Assembly (NCBI GenBank): GCA_021737145.1
Contig: JAIPEN010000004.1
Location: 288,723-352,722, forward strand
Direction: 5' to 3'
Length of the DNA stretch: 64,000 nucleotides
Origin: Desulfarculaceae bacterium
GTDB taxonomy: Bacteria > Desulfobacterota > Desulfarculia > Desulfarculales > Desulfarculaceae
The position numbers and the translations under genes are program-made. The notes under the pieces are model-generated. The model saw only the letters and a program-made list of their open reading frames with translations. It was not told where the DNA came from and did no database searches. Shown here piece by piece: positions 33,448 through 42,518 of the stretch (its first letter is position 1; the number at the start of each line of letters is the position of its first letter).

Positions 33448-33911
33448 TGAACTCTCTGCAAAAGCGGCCCCTCACCGGCAGCGGGCACTGCTTTGCCTGC
33501 GGCCCCGAAAACGTGTACGGCCTGCGCATGAAGGTGCGTTTCCAAGACGGCCAGGCCCTGTGCAACCTGACCCTGGATCCCCAGTATCAGGGCTGGGAAA
33601 ACATCGCCCACGGCGGTATCGTCTCCACCGTGCTGGACGAGATCACCGCCTACGCGGTGATCGGCATGGTGGGCCAGGGGGTGACCGTGCGCATGGAGAC
33701 CGCCTATCGCCAGCCGGTGCCCCTGGGCCAACCGATCGTGGCCAGCGCCCGGGTGGTCGAGCATAAGAAACGAATGGCCGTGGCCCAAGGGCGCATCGCC
33801 CTGGCCGAGGACAACAGCCTTCTGGCCGAGGCCACCTCCCGCTGGCTGCTCAAGCTGGGGCCGGACGGCCAACCCCTGGACGGCAGCGGCTGGCTGCCCG
33901 GCGCGATGTGA
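33447..33911 (+). CDS. PaaI-type hot-dog thioesterase with CFACG N-terminus
   Basis: 154 residues. HGGIVSTVLDEITAYAVI is the catalytic helix region and METAYRQPVPLGQPI the following strand; the start GSGHCFACGPENVYGLRMKV is typical of the CFxCG subgroup. It overlaps thrC by 1 bp and rlmH by GTGA, so all three are co-translated. Substrate unknown. Confidence 0.88.
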   Translation: MNSLQKRPLTGSGHCFACGPENVYGLRMKVRFQDGQALCNLTLDPQYQGWENIAHGGIVSTVLDEITAYAVIGMVGQGVTVRMETAYRQPVPLGQPIVASARVVEHKKRMAVAQGRIALAEDNSLLAEATSRWLLKLGPDGQPLDGSGWLPGAM

Positions 33912-34381
33912 AACACCTGCTCCTGACCGTGGGCAAGCCCAAGGCCGCCTACCTGGCCGAGGGCATGGACGACTATCTGGCGCGTTTGAAGCCCTACGGA
34001 GGCGGGGCCCGGGCAGCGGTGCGCCAGGCCAAGCCGGGCAAGAACCGCGCGGGCGCCGAGGTGATGGCCGAAGAGGCCCAGCGCCTCCTGGCCCGCCTGG
34101 AGCCCCGCGACCTGGTGTGGGCCCTGGACCGCAAGGGCAAGGCCTGGAGCTCCGGGCAGTGGGCCAAAAACCTGGAGCAAGCCCGCATGAGCGGCAAAAG
34201 CCGTCTGGTGCTGGTTGTCGGCGGGCCCCTGGGCCTGGACCCCACGGTGCTGGCCCGGGCCGAGGCCAGGGTGAGCTTCGGGCCGCCCACCATGGCCCAC
34301 GAGCTGGCCGCCCTGGTGGCCACGGAACAGCTTTACCGCGCCTCAACCATCCTGGCCGGCCTGCCCTATCACCGGGCCTGA
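33908..34381 (+). CDS. rlmH: 23S rRNA pseudouridine-1915 N3-methyltransferase RlmH
   Basis: 157 residues from a GTG overlapping the previous stop. SPOUT-class knot: VWALDRKGKAWSS, VLVVGGPLGLDP (SAM site) and the C-terminal EQLYRASTILAGLPYHRA that is diagnostic for RlmH. Methylates the ribosome at pseudouridine 1915. Confidence 0.93.
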   Translation: MKHLLLTVGKPKAAYLAEGMDDYLARLKPYGGGARAAVRQAKPGKNRAGAEVMAEEAQRLLARLEPRDLVWALDRKGKAWSSGQWAKNLEQARMSGKSRLVLVVGGPLGLDPTVLARAEARVSFGPPTMAHELAALVATEQLYRASTILAGLPYHRA

Positions 34382-34457
34382 GGGCCGCTGTCGGCATCGG
34401 CCAAGCCGGGGCCGCCCCATAGGAAATCACATTAGTTTCGTTTTTAAAAAGATGCAC

Positions 34458-34486
34458 TTGACCCATGGAGCCCCACGGTCTAAAAC
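34458..34486 (+). promoter_or_regulatory. Possible promoter in the gap before the RnfB-like gene
   Basis: TTGACC (34458-34463), 17-bp spacer, TAAAAC (34481-34486) in the 264-bp gap between rlmH and the next gene. The -10 is weak. No ORF of note lies in this gap. Confidence 0.4.
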
Positions 34487-34645
34487 AAGCATCATGTGCG
34501 AAGTGGAACAAAGGAAGCATATCATAGCGGACAAGTAGGCCGCGGCCGGGATCGAGCCGCCGCCAAGCCTGCGGTCCGCCGACAAATAATTCCAATGCGA
34601 TAGCCTTAGGCAGCATGCGGGAATACACAACGGAGGCCTGAAGCA

Positions 34646-36691
34646 ATGATCATCGAAGCCCTGGCCTTGGGTGGCTTGGGATGTCTGGCGGCCATGGGAC
34701 TGGGAGCCGCCGCCAAGATATTCTACGTTGAGGTCGATCCCCTGGTGGCCGCCATCGAGGAGGCCCTGCCCGGGGCCAACTGCGGCGGCTGCGGCTATGC
34801 CGGCTGCGCCACCGCGGCGGCCAACATAGCCACGGGCAAGATGGCCCCCAACGGCTGCGTGGGCGGCGGCCCCGAAGTGGGCGTGGCCGTGGCCGCCATT
34901 TTGGGCGTGGCCGTGACCGAGGTGGAGCCCCAGGTGGCCCAAGTGGGCTGCCGCTACCCCACCGCGCGGGCGGACCGCAAGTATCTCTACGACGGCGCCC
35001 CGGACTGCCGGGCGGCGGTGCTTTTGGCCGGCGGACCCAAGGAGTGCCCGGTGGGCTGCATCGGCCTGGGCTCCTGCGTGAACGCCTGTCCCTTTGGCGC
35101 GCTGAGCATCGGCCCGGACGGCCTGCCGGTGGTGGACCACTACCTCTGCACCGGCTGCGGCACCTGCGAGCGCACCTGCCCCATGGGCATCATGCACCTG
35201 ACCTCGGTGAGCAACCGCATTTTGGACGAGATCACCGAGGGCGACTGCTCGGCCCCCTGCCAGCGACGCTGTCCGGCGGGCATCGACATTCCCAAGCAGA
35301 TAAACCGCACCGCCCAGGGCGACTACGACGGGGCCCTGGCGGTCATCAAGGAACGCAACCCCCTGCCCCTGATCTGCGGCCGCATCTGCCCCCATCCCTG
35401 CGAGGAGGAGTGCCGCCGCAACCTGGCCGACGAGCCGGTGGCCATCAACCCGCTCAAGCGCTTTGTGGCCGACCGGGAGCGGGCCAGCGGCCAGCACGTG
35501 ATTCCCTACAAGGCCCCGGCCACCGGACGCAAGGTGGCGGTGATCGGCGGCGGCGTGGAGGGCCTTTCCACGGCCTACTTCCTGGCCCGTCTGGGCCACA
35601 GCCCCACCGTGTTCGAGGCCCAGGACAAGCTGGGCGGCATGCTCAGGAGCGTCATCTCGCCCAGCCGCTTGCCCCGCGAGGTGCTGGACTGGGAGATCGA
35701 GGGCATCCTGGCCATGGGCGTGGAGGCCCGCACCGGCCAGGTGTTCGGCCAGGACTTTGACCCCGCCTCCCTGTTTGGCGAGGGCTTCGAGGCGGTGGTG
35801 GCGGCCACCGGCGGCTGGGACGCGGCCCTGCTCATGGGCCAGCCGGGGCAGACCCGCCCCTCCCTGCCCGGCCTGCAACTCCTGCTGCCGTTGAACCTGG
35901 CCTGGGCCAAGGGCCAAGAGGTGGACCTGGGCTCCAAGGTGGTTCTGGTGGGCGGCCGCGAGATGCTGGCCACGGCCCGTCAGTGCCGCGAGCACGGGGC
36001 CGGTTCGGTGACCATCCTGTTCACCGGCAGCCGCGAGGCGCTCGGCCTCGGCGAGGCGGAGCTGCGCGCCGCCGAGGACGAGGGCATTGTCTTGCACTTC
36101 GCGGCCCGGGTGACCGGCCTGCAAGGCGACGGAGGCAAGCTCACCGGGCTCAGCTTCCAGCAACCGCCCAGCAACGGCGGACAGCCCAGCGAGCAGATGC
36201 TCCCGGCCGACAGCGTGGTGGCGACCAGCGGCCGGGCGCCCGGCGTGATCTTGGTGCCCGACCAGGGCCTGGACGACGACGGCAAGCCCATGGGCACGGC
36301 CTGGCACACGGTGATGCCCTACAGCCCGCCCGTGGGCGGAGCCCAAGGCCTGTTCGCGGCCGAAGAGGCGGTGAGCGACTTCCGGGCCGCGGTGGAGGCC
36401 ATCGGCGCGGGACGCCGGGCGGCCGCCTCCATGCAGGCCATCATGGAAGGCAAGCCGGCCGAGGGACCGGAGGGCATGCTGGGCCAAGACGCCCAGGTGC
36501 TGGACGTGAACAAGCTGTTCAACCTTCTGGACGCCTCGCCCCGCCAGCTAATGCCCGTCAACGAGGACGCCGTGGCCCTGGAGCAGGGCTCGGAACTGGA
36601 GCTGGGCCTGGACGAGGAAGCGGCCCGCCAGGAGGCGCAGCGCTGCCTGAACTGCGGCCTGATCTGCTACCGCCGCACCCAGTACAGCTAG
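34646..36691 (+). CDS. RnfB-like ferredoxin fused to a GltD/NfnL-like flavoprotein
   Basis: 681 residues. Residues 1-30 hold a membrane anchor and about 35-60 the RnfB four-Cys domain (NCGGCGYAGC). Two [4Fe-4S] ferredoxin motifs follow (CVNACPFGA with CPVGCIG before it, and CTGCGTCERTCPMG). Next is the Cys-rich N-terminal domain of glutamate-synthase-beta-like proteins (CSAPCQRRCPAG and CGRICPHPCEEECRR), the FAD site KVAVIGGGVEGLSTAYFLAR, and a second Rossmann unit that is degenerate (VVLVGGREML instead of the usual GGGNVAxD). It ends with two more Cys (CLNCGLIC). No other rnf gene is near. It probably relays electrons between ferredoxin and a membrane or quinone partner; that is inference. 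Start ATG at 34646 with GGAGG 9 bp upstream. Confidence 0.82.
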   Translation: MIIEALALGGLGCLAAMGLGAAAKIFYVEVDPLVAAIEEALPGANCGGCGYAGCATAAANIATGKMAPNGCVGGGPEVGVAVAAILGVAVTEVEPQVAQVGCRYPTARADRKYLYDGAPDCRAAVLLAGGPKECPVGCIGLGSCVNACPFGALSIGPDGLPVVDHYLCTGCGTCERTCPMGIMHLTSVSNRILDEITEGDCSAPCQRRCPAGIDIPKQINRTAQGDYDGALAVIKERNPLPLICGRICPHPCEEECRRNLADEPVAINPLKRFVADRERASGQHVIPYKAPATGRKVAVIGGGVEGLSTAYFLARLGHSPTVFEAQDKLGGMLRSVISPSRLPREVLDWEIEGILAMGVEARTGQVFGQDFDPASLFGEGFEAVVAATGGWDAALLMGQPGQTRPSLPGLQLLLPLNLAWAKGQEVDLGSKVVLVGGREMLATARQCREHGAGSVTILFTGSREALGLGEAELRAAEDEGIVLHFAARVTGLQGDGGKLTGLSFQQPPSNGGQPSEQMLPADSVVATSGRAPGVILVPDQGLDDDGKPMGTAWHTVMPYSPPVGGAQGLFAAEEAVSDFRAAVEAIGAGRRAAASMQAIMEGKPAEGPEGMLGQDAQVLDVNKLFNLLDASPRQLMPVNEDAVALEQGSELELGLDEEAARQEAQRCLNCGLICYRRTQYS

Positions 36692-36710
36692 ACCTCACGC
36701 AAAAAAAGCC

Positions 36711-36744
36711 AAGGGCCGGTCCCGCAAGGGATCGGCCCTTTTTT
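36711..36744 (+). terminator. Rho-independent terminator after the RnfB-like gene
   Basis: AAGGGCCGGTCCC (36711-36723) pairs with GGGATCGGCCCTT (36728-36740) through one G-T pair around loop GCAA, with a run of six T at 36739-36744, 20 bp after the stop. Confidence 0.92.
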
Positions 36745-36763
36745 ATGAATATGAGGCGCTCGG

Positions 36764-37056
36764 CTACAGCTCGTAGCGCAGGTACTGGTGAGCGCAGGGA
36801 TTGCCCGCGGCCATCAACATGGCCCCCTGGGAGGGCAGCATGATCAACGAGCCAAGGGACTCGGCTTGCAGGCCGGCCGGCACGGCCGGATCGGAATGGC
36901 GGCAGATGGAGTTGGGCCGGCCTTGGTGGTCTTCCAAGGCATGGCCCAGGGTCTGGGGGGTTAGGCGGCCGCTCTGGCCCAGGCCCAGGCCACCATGGCC
37001 GAGCTGATTAGGTCGTTGCGAGTCTGAAACAGCGGCCCGCCCCCGATGACCAGGCC
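36764..37056 (-). pseudogene. Remnant of a C45-type peptidase / penicillin-acyltransferase-like protein
   Basis: Read leftwards, 36764-36960 encodes the end of a protein of this family: LGHALEDHQGRPNSICRHSD, then ESLGSLIMLP and the terminal AGNPCAHQYLRYEL with its stop TAG at 36764-36766. The DHxxxPxSICRH and GxPCxxxYxxYxL elements are typical C-terminal landmarks of the C45 family. Upstream, 36966-37056 continues in another phase (VIGGGPLFQTRNDLISSAMV) and runs into a stop near 36963, so the frame is broken, and the catalytic N-terminal half is missing. It occupies the space between the terminator and the ANTAR gene. Confidence 0.65.
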
Positions 37057-37069
37057 GGCCCTTGCTGCT

Positions 37070-37663
37070 TCACCCTGGCTGGCTCTCTCCCGCCATCAAC
37101 TCCCCGCTCTCGATGACCCCCGAGGCCAGCTCGGGCAGGGAGAGGCCTTGGCGGCGGGCCTGCTCCTCCAGCACGGCCCGGGCCTCGCTCTCGTCCAGGC
37201 CCAGGCGCTGCATGACCAGGCCCTTGGCCCGCTCCACGGTCTTGCGCTCGGCCAGGGAGCGGCGCAGCTCGGCCACCTGCCTACGCAGGCGGCTCAGGCG
37301 CGCCTGGTTGCTCAGCGCCAGGGCCAGGGCCGGGCCCAGGTTGTCCGGCTCCAGGGGCGGGATGACCAAACCGGCCGCCTCGGGCAAACCGGCCAGGCGC
37401 TCCAGGGCCACGTCCGCGTCGCTGGCCACCAGCACCACCGGCCAGGGAGCCAGGCCGCGCAGGCCATCTTGCGCCAGGCTGGCGTCCAGCAGCACCGCGT
37501 CCGGGGCCATGTCCTGGGCCAGGTGGCAGGCCAGGGGTCCGTCGGGCGCAGAGCCCACCACCTCGTGGCCCATGCCCGCCAAACAGGCGCGCATGGCCAC
37601 GGCCTGGTCCTCCGGCGCCGCCAGGAGCACCCTGAGTTTTCGGGATAAATCGATCTGTTGCAT
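37070..37663 (-). CDS. ANTAR-domain antiterminator with receiver-like N-terminus
   Basis: 197 residues from the ATG at 37663. Residues about 8-120 resemble a response-regulator receiver (KLRVLLAAPEDQAVAMRACL, LASDAxV) but the acidic pair at the start is reduced; a possible phospho-Asp remains in DAVLLDASL. The C-terminal ANTAR domain (about 135-190: LAERKTVERAKGLVMQRLGL, DESEARAVLEEQARRQGLS) binds paired hairpins in nascent RNA and prevents termination. Such regulators usually control nitrogen or amino-acid utilisation genes; no target hairpin pair was identified here. Confidence 0.85.
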   Translation of the reverse strand: MQQIDLSRKLRVLLAAPEDQAVAMRACLAGMGHEVVGSAPDGPLACHLAQDMAPDAVLLDASLAQDGLRGLAPWPVVLVASDADVALERLAGLPEAAGLVIPPLEPDNLGPALALALSNQARLSRLRRQVAELRRSLAERKTVERAKGLVMQRLGLDESEARAVLEEQARRQGLSLPELASGVIESGELMAGESQPG

Positions 37664-37754
37664 TGCCGCGCCCCCCACAAAGCTTCCCCACCGGCGCGGG
37701 GCCGGTGAGGACCGGCAAGTTAGAGATGTATGGGCCCCTAGGCCCAGCGGAGGC

Positions 37755-37979
37755 CTAGTTGACCGCCTCCACGCTCTGGATCTCGGGAACCGCCTGTTTC
37801 ACGACCTTTTCGATGCCCATCTTCAGGGTCATCTGGCTCATGGGGCAGCCGCCGCAGGCGCCGGTGAGCTTCACCTTGACCACGCCGTCGTCGGTAACCT
37901 CCACCAGCTCCACGTTGCCGCCGTCGCGCATCAGGGCGGGGCGGATTTTTTCCAGGGCCTGCTCTACCTGTTCTTTCAA
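37755..37979 (-). CDS. NifU C-terminal-domain Fe-S scaffold protein
   Basis: 74 residues. MRDGGNVELVEVTDDG and the cluster motif in GACGGCPMSQMTLK (Cys-x2-Cys) define the NifU-like/Nfu domain, which carries and transfers [4Fe-4S] clusters. It lies 13 bp after purC on the same strand. Confidence 0.93.
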   Translation of the reverse strand: MKEQVEQALEKIRPALMRDGGNVELVEVTDDGVVKVKLTGACGGCPMSQMTLKMGIEKVVKQAVPEIQSVEAVN

Positions 37980-37992
37980 GACATTCCTCCCC

Positions 37993-38889
37993 TTAGGCCA
38001 GACCGCGGCCGGTTAGCTGGGTCAGGGCCTCCAAGTAGCGCTCCCGGGTTCCCGCAATGACCTCGGCGGGAAGCTTGGGAGCCGGCGGCTTCTTGTCAAA
38101 GCCGATGCTCTCCAGATAGTCGCGCACGAACTGCTTGTCAAAGCTCTCCTGCCCCCGGCCGGGCGCGTACTTGTCCGCCGGCCAGAAGCGGCTGGAATCC
38201 GGGGTGAGCACCTCGTCGATGAGGATCAGCTCATCGCCCATGGTCCCGAACTCGAACTTGGTGTCCGCGATGATGATGCCCTTGCCCGCGGCGAACTCCC
38301 GCGCCCGGCCATAGATGGCCAGGGCCCGCTTGGCCACATCCTGGGCCAGCTCCGCGCCCACGATCTGTTCGGCCTGCTTGAGGTCGATATTCAGGTCGTG
38401 CTCGCCGATCTCGGCCTTGGTGCTGGGGGTGAACAGGGGCTCGGGGAGCTGGTCGCTCTCCTGGAGGCCCTGGGGCAATTTGTAGCCGCACACCTCGCCG
38501 GTGGCCTGGTAGTCTTTCCAGCCGGTGCCCGAAATATAGCCGCGCACGATGGCCTCGATGGCCAGGGGCTGGGCCTTTTTGACCAGCATGGAGCGGCCCT
38601 GGAGCACATCGGCGTAGGGCTTGAGCTTGGCCGGAAAGTCGCTCACCTCCCAAGCCACCAAGTGGTTGGGGGTGATATCGGCCATCATCTCGAACCAGAA
38701 GAGCGATATCTGAGTGAGCACCTTGCCCTTGTCGGGAATGGGGTCGGGCAGGACCACGTCAAAGGCGCTGAGGCGGTCGCTGGCCACGATAAGCAGGTGC
38801 TCGTCGAGGTCGTATATGTCGCGGACTTTTCCCCTGGCCAGCAGGGGCGCCGCGTCGATGTCGGTCTGGTGAACGGGGGCGGAGCTCAT
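37993..38889 (-). CDS. purC: SAICAR synthetase PurC
   Basis: 298 residues from the ATG at 38889; the frame extends far upstream but without homology. Couples CAIR with aspartate in purine synthesis. Landmarks: [20 protein letters not shown] followed by [30 protein letters not shown] and [12 protein letters not shown]. Size and motifs fit the longer, yeast-like form of the enzyme. Divergent from mdh. Confidence 0.95.
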   Translation of the reverse strand: MSSAPVHQTDIDAAPLLARGKVRDIYDLDEHLLIVASDRLSAFDVVLPDPIPDKGKVLTQISLFWFEMMADITPNHLVAWEVSDFPAKLKPYADVLQGRSMLVKKAQPLAIEAIVRGYISGTGWKDYQATGEVCGYKLPQGLQESDQLPEPLFTPSTKAEIGEHDLNIDLKQAEQIVGAELAQDVAKRALAIYGRAREFAAGKGIIIADTKFEFGTMGDELILIDEVLTPDSSRFWPADKYAPGRGQESFDKQFVRDYLESIGFDKKPPAPKLPAEVIAGTRERYLEALTQLTGRGLA

Positions 38890-39015
38890 GCTTCTCCTCG
38901 GTATATGAGCCGGTTTCCTTTTGAGGCCCCACGGCGTTGACGGGGACCGGATGACAGTAGTATGTTTTTGACCGTTCCTTATAATTAGCACAAAGCTCTT
39001 AAAGGAGAAAGCAAG

Positions 39016-39951
39016 ATGCTTCAGAAGATTACCGTCATCGGTGCTGGGAACGTGGGAGCCACCTGCGCCCAACGCGCCGCGGAAAAAGAACTGGCCGACG
39101 TGGTCTTGGTGGACGTGGTCGATGGCATGCCTCAGGGCAAGGGCCTGGACCTTTGCGAAGCCGCTCCGGTGGAAAAGCACGACGCTCTGATCACCGGCAC
39201 CAACGACTATGAGGCCACCGCCGAGTCGGATATCATCATCGTAACCGCGGGTATCGCCCGCAAGCCCGGCATGAGCCGCGACGACCTGATCAAGACCAAC
39301 GCGGGCATCGTGGACACGGTGTGCCGCGAGGCGGCCAGCCGCTCGCCCAAGGCGGTGATGATCATCGTGTCCAACCCCCTGGACGCCATGTGCCACGTGG
39401 CCCTCAAGGCCTCCGGCTTCCCGCCCGAGCGGGTCATCGGCATGGCCGGCGTGTTGGACTCGGCCCGTTTCCGCTTCTTCATCGCCGAGGCCCTCAACGT
39501 TTCGGTGGAGAACACCCACGCCTTCGTGCTGGGCGGCCACGGCGACACCATGGTGCCCCTGCCCCGCTTCTCCACCGTGTCCGGCATCCCCATCACCGAG
39601 CTGCTGCCCGCCGACAAGATCGAGGCCATGTGCCAGCGCACCGCCCAGGGCGGCGCCGAGATCGTGGGCCTGCTCAAGACCGGCAGCGCCTACTACGCCC
39701 CGGCCTCCTCGGCCGTGGAGATGGCCGAGGCCATCCTCAAGGACAAGAAGAAAATCCTGCCCTGCGCGGTGTACCTCAACGGCCAGTACGGGTACAAGAA
39801 CCTGTACATCGGCGTGCCGGTCAAGCTGGGCGTGGGCGGAGCCGAGGAGGTCATCGAGATCAAGCTGACCGCCGACGAGAAGGTCGCCCTGGACAAGAGC
39901 GCCGACGCGGTGCAGGGTCTGGTGGACCTGCTGGGCGAGCTGGGCTACTAG
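39016..39951 (+). CDS. mdh: Malate dehydrogenase
   Basis: 311 residues. NAD-binding start [20 protein letters not shown], the substrate loop around [22 protein letters not shown] and the catalytic His in [10 protein letters not shown]. The lactate-dehydrogenase-like type III malate dehydrogenase typical of this phylum. A TATAAT at 38980-38985 lies 30 bp upstream of the start, and an intrinsic terminator follows, so it is probably monocistronic. Confidence 0.95.
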   Translation: MLQKITVIGAGNVGATCAQRAAEKELADVVLVDVVDGMPQGKGLDLCEAAPVEKHDALITGTNDYEATAESDIIIVTAGIARKPGMSRDDLIKTNAGIVDTVCREAASRSPKAVMIIVSNPLDAMCHVALKASGFPPERVIGMAGVLDSARFRFFIAEALNVSVENTHAFVLGGHGDTMVPLPRFSTVSGIPITELLPADKIEAMCQRTAQGGAEIVGLLKTGSAYYAPASSAVEMAEAILKDKKKILPCAVYLNGQYGYKNLYIGVPVKLGVGGAEEVIEIKLTADEKVALDKSADAVQGLVDLLGELGY

Positions 39952-39995
39952 GACCAAAGCAGGCCGCCTCCTTGGCGGCAAGCCTGCGATTCCCG

Positions 39996-40037
39996 CGGCC
40001 CGGAGCAAGGAAGTTTCCTGCTCCGGGCCGTTCTTTT
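39996..40037 (+). terminator. Rho-independent terminator of mdh
   Basis: CGGCCCGGAGCA (39996-40007) pairs perfectly with TGCTCCGGGCCG (40019-40030), followed by TTCTTTT. Confidence 0.93.
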
Positions 40038-40092
40038 GGGGCAATTATGTTTAATGTAACTTGTTAACAATAACTGTAAAGGCATATTTTAT

Positions 40093-41318
40093 TTATCTTT
40101 TAAGCGGCTTCATTCCCATCAGGAAACGGAGCACATTGACGCGCCTTATCAAGAGTTCGTAAAGGGCCATCACCCCCGCGAAGGAAAGCGCCGTGATGAG
40201 GCCGAACTCCACCAGGGGGGGCAAATCCCATGGAATCAGGTAGAGACCCACCAGGTAGATGACTGAAAAGTGGATTATGTAAAAGGGCAGCACCGCGGGA
40301 TTGGCGTAGTCCAACACCCGGCTGTCCCGGTTGAGCAGGCGCTCCCCCACTCCCAGCAGGGCCAGCACCCAGCACCAGGCCAGGAGGCCCCGGAAGGCCT
40401 GGACCAGTATCCATGCCTGGTGGTCAAAGGGCAGCAGGCTCCCGTCCGCGCGGTGCCGGGTGACCCCGGCGAACTTGAGATTTATCCCGAAGTGGGCGTC
40501 AAGGTGCAGCCAACTCAAGACCAGGGCCACCCCCAGGAAAGCCCAGGCGTACCGCCGGATGGCCTCCCGGGTGGCCTCTTGGCAATAGAGCAGGTAGCCG
40601 CAGAGAAAGAACACCAGGAAGCTAAGCGGGGCCCAGCCTCCAGCCAGGCGCAGAAAGCCCAGGCCGATCGCCTCCATGAACGCCGAGGCGGCCGAGATGG
40701 GCACGAACAGCAGGAGCATGGCCCAGGGGCGCCGGAACACCCGGCCGGCACGGGTGAGCAGGCTGGTTTTGCCCGGGCCGAAATTGATGAACAAAGGCAA
40801 GGCGATCAGGGAAAAGACGAACAAGTAGAGCAAATACCAAAGGTGGGTGCCCACCCCCGGCGGCGCGAAGTTGCCCCCGGCCATGTACAGGCCATGGAAA
40901 AAGTTGGGGTACCAGGCCAGGAAGTTTTCCGTGGTCTTGCCCTGGAACAGCCTCTCGAAGTACACCTGCAACGGGTTGATGACCAAGGTGCCCACCAGGA
41001 GCAAGGGCACCAAGATGCGCAGCACCCGCTCCTTGAGGAAGCCCCCCGCCGAGCGCGAGCGCAAGGAATAGAACACCGACGCGCCCGAGATCACGAAAAC
41101 AGGGGCATCATCCATAGAAAGTTGAACTCGCGGAAGCCAGACAAGGCCAGGTCGCGCGGTTCGTCGTAGATGGTGAAGGTGTGATAGTCGTAGAACTTGG
41201 CGCAGTGGTGCAAAAACACGAACAAGATGGCGATTACGCGCAACCAATCCAGATAGTAGAGCCTGGCGCCGGGCGGCGTGGGGCTCACCGCCGGCTTGTT
41301 GAATGAAGCGTCAGTCAT
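40093..41318 (-). pseudogene. Acyltransferase-3 family membrane protein with a one-base frameshift
   Basis: An N-terminal frame starts at the ATG at 41318 (LYYLDWLRVIAILFVFLHHC, the family start with its conserved His) and stops at 41091 just after LWMMPLF. The rest of the protein continues in another phase from VFVISGASVFYSL to 40093, with about nine further membrane helices and no other defect. Adding one base in the AAAA run at 41096-41099 restores PLFFVISGAS. This could be a genuine inactivating deletion, phase variation at a short homopolymer or a sequencing error. The family O-acetylates or succinylates glycans, lipids or osmolytes; the target is unknown. Confidence 0.8.
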
Positions 41319-41439
41319 TTTGCCCCTCGCAAAGGGTGGGCCGTGGCGGCCAGGTTCAGATGACTCGGCAATGTCAGGGAGAAATATCAGAAGGTGCGTT
41401 CATGCCGAACGGCCCGGGCTGGCCGGGCCGCTTGCGGGG

Positions 41440-41994
41440 CTAGAGCCCCAGGTCGTCGCTGATCTCGCGCATGGCCTCCACGGCCAGGGCGGCGAACTCG
41501 GGCAGGGGGATGTCCAGCTCCTCGCAGAGCCGGATGTGGTCGCGGTTCACGCTGGCGGCGAAGGCTTTTTCCTTCATGCGCTTGGTCACGCTCTTGGGCT
41601 TCACGCTGGCCAGCTTCTTGTCCGGGTAGACCAAAGTGGTGGCCACCACCAGGCCGGTGATGGTCTCGCCCGCGGTCAGGGCCAGGTCCAGGGGCGTGGT
41701 GCGCTCGAGCCCCAGGTTTTCCGCGTTGTGGGCCTTGATGGACTCCACCACTTCCCCGGGCAGGTCGTAGTTTGCCAACAACTCGGCGGTGACCAGCCCA
41801 TGGCGGCCCATGTCGTCCACGGTTTCGGGGTAGTCAAGGTCGTGCAGCAGCCCGGCCAGGGCCCAGGTCTCCTCGTCGTGGCCCAAGCGGCGGGCCAGGG
41901 CGCGGAGCACGGCGGCCGAGGCCAGGCTGTGCGCCAGGATGCGCTGGTCAGTGAGGCGGCTCTTGGCCAGCTCCAGTCCAGCGGCGTAGTCCAT
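41440..41994 (-). CDS. HD-domain hydrolase
   Basis: 184 residues. A metal-dependent phosphohydrolase fold is shown by HSLASAAVLRAL, then LAGLLHDLDYPET and MGRHGLVTAELL (His, HD and following His). The HDIG-type subgroup is commonly a nucleotidase or phosphodiesterase. It precedes nothing on its strand for 120 bp; the gap to the acyltransferase start (41319-41439) contains no ORF. Substrate unknown. Confidence 0.85.
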   Translation of the reverse strand: MDYAAGLELAKSRLTDQRILAHSLASAAVLRALARRLGHDEETWALAGLLHDLDYPETVDDMGRHGLVTAELLANYDLPGEVVESIKAHNAENLGLERTTPLDLALTAGETITGLVVATTLVYPDKKLASVKPKSVTKRMKEKAFAASVNRDHIRLCEELDIPLPEFAALAVEAMREISDDLGL

Positions 41995-42002
41995 GGTGGG
42001 CC

Positions 42003-42446
42003 CTAACCGGCTGCGGCCAGCTTGCGGGTCTGCTTCTTCAGGCGGCCGATGCGGCGGCGGTAGATTTCCACCTGCTTCTTGTCACCGGCCTCGCGGGCCT
42101 TGTCGCGCTCGCCCTTGAGCAGCTTGATCTGGGCCTTGACCTTGGCGATCTCTTTGGCGAAAAGCTTGCTTCCCGACTCGTCGTCGATGCCCAGGGCCTC
42201 TTTGATGGCCGTCAGAAGCTCCTCTTTGTTCATGCTGTGCACGCCTACGATGTTGCCCAGCTCCAGGCCGTACTCGCGGAGCTCCTTGGCGGTCATCTTT
42301 TCCAGAGGCTTCTTGGGCTCGGGAATTTTCTTGGCGGCTTCGGCCTTGGGGGCCTCCGCGGGGGCCTCGGCAGCCTCTTGCTCGGGCTTTTCCTCGGCGG
42401 CGGTTTCTTGGCCCTCGGCGGCCTGCAGGGTTTCCTCGTCAGCCAT
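42003..42446 (-). CDS. Rho-N-like domain protein with coiled-coil end
   Basis: 147 residues. Residues 1-47 are Glu/Ala/Pro-rich and disordered. About 48-85 (LEKMTAKELREYGLELGNIV, then MNKEELLTAIKEALG) match the Rho-termination-factor N-terminal/SAP-like helical motif that binds nucleic acid. The remainder is a charged helix, probably a coiled coil (AKVKAQIKLLKGERDKAREA). The protein may bind RNA or DNA; a definite role is not known. It ends 8 bp before the HD gene. Confidence 0.75.
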   Translation of the reverse strand: MADEETLQAAEGQETAAEEKPEQEAAEAPAEAPKAEAAKKIPEPKKPLEKMTAKELREYGLELGNIVGVHSMNKEELLTAIKEALGIDDESGSKLFAKEIAKVKAQIKLLKGERDKAREAGDKKQVEIYRRRIGRLKKQTRKLAAAG

Positions 42447-42518
42447 TTTTCTCTCTCTAATCTCCCGTTTTAGCTAGCTGGGGCGCGGTTTTGCCTCCGC
42501 ACTGCTGAATGGGGGAGT

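Noticed and set aside
34490..34645. Two very short ORFs (8-14 codons) upstream of the RnfB-like gene as leader peptides.
   Set aside because: Neither has a Shine-Dalgarno sequence and no terminator or alternative hairpin is visible.
34427..36487. A 686-codon minus-strand frame.
   Set aside because: Antisense shadow of the RnfB/GltD-like fusion.
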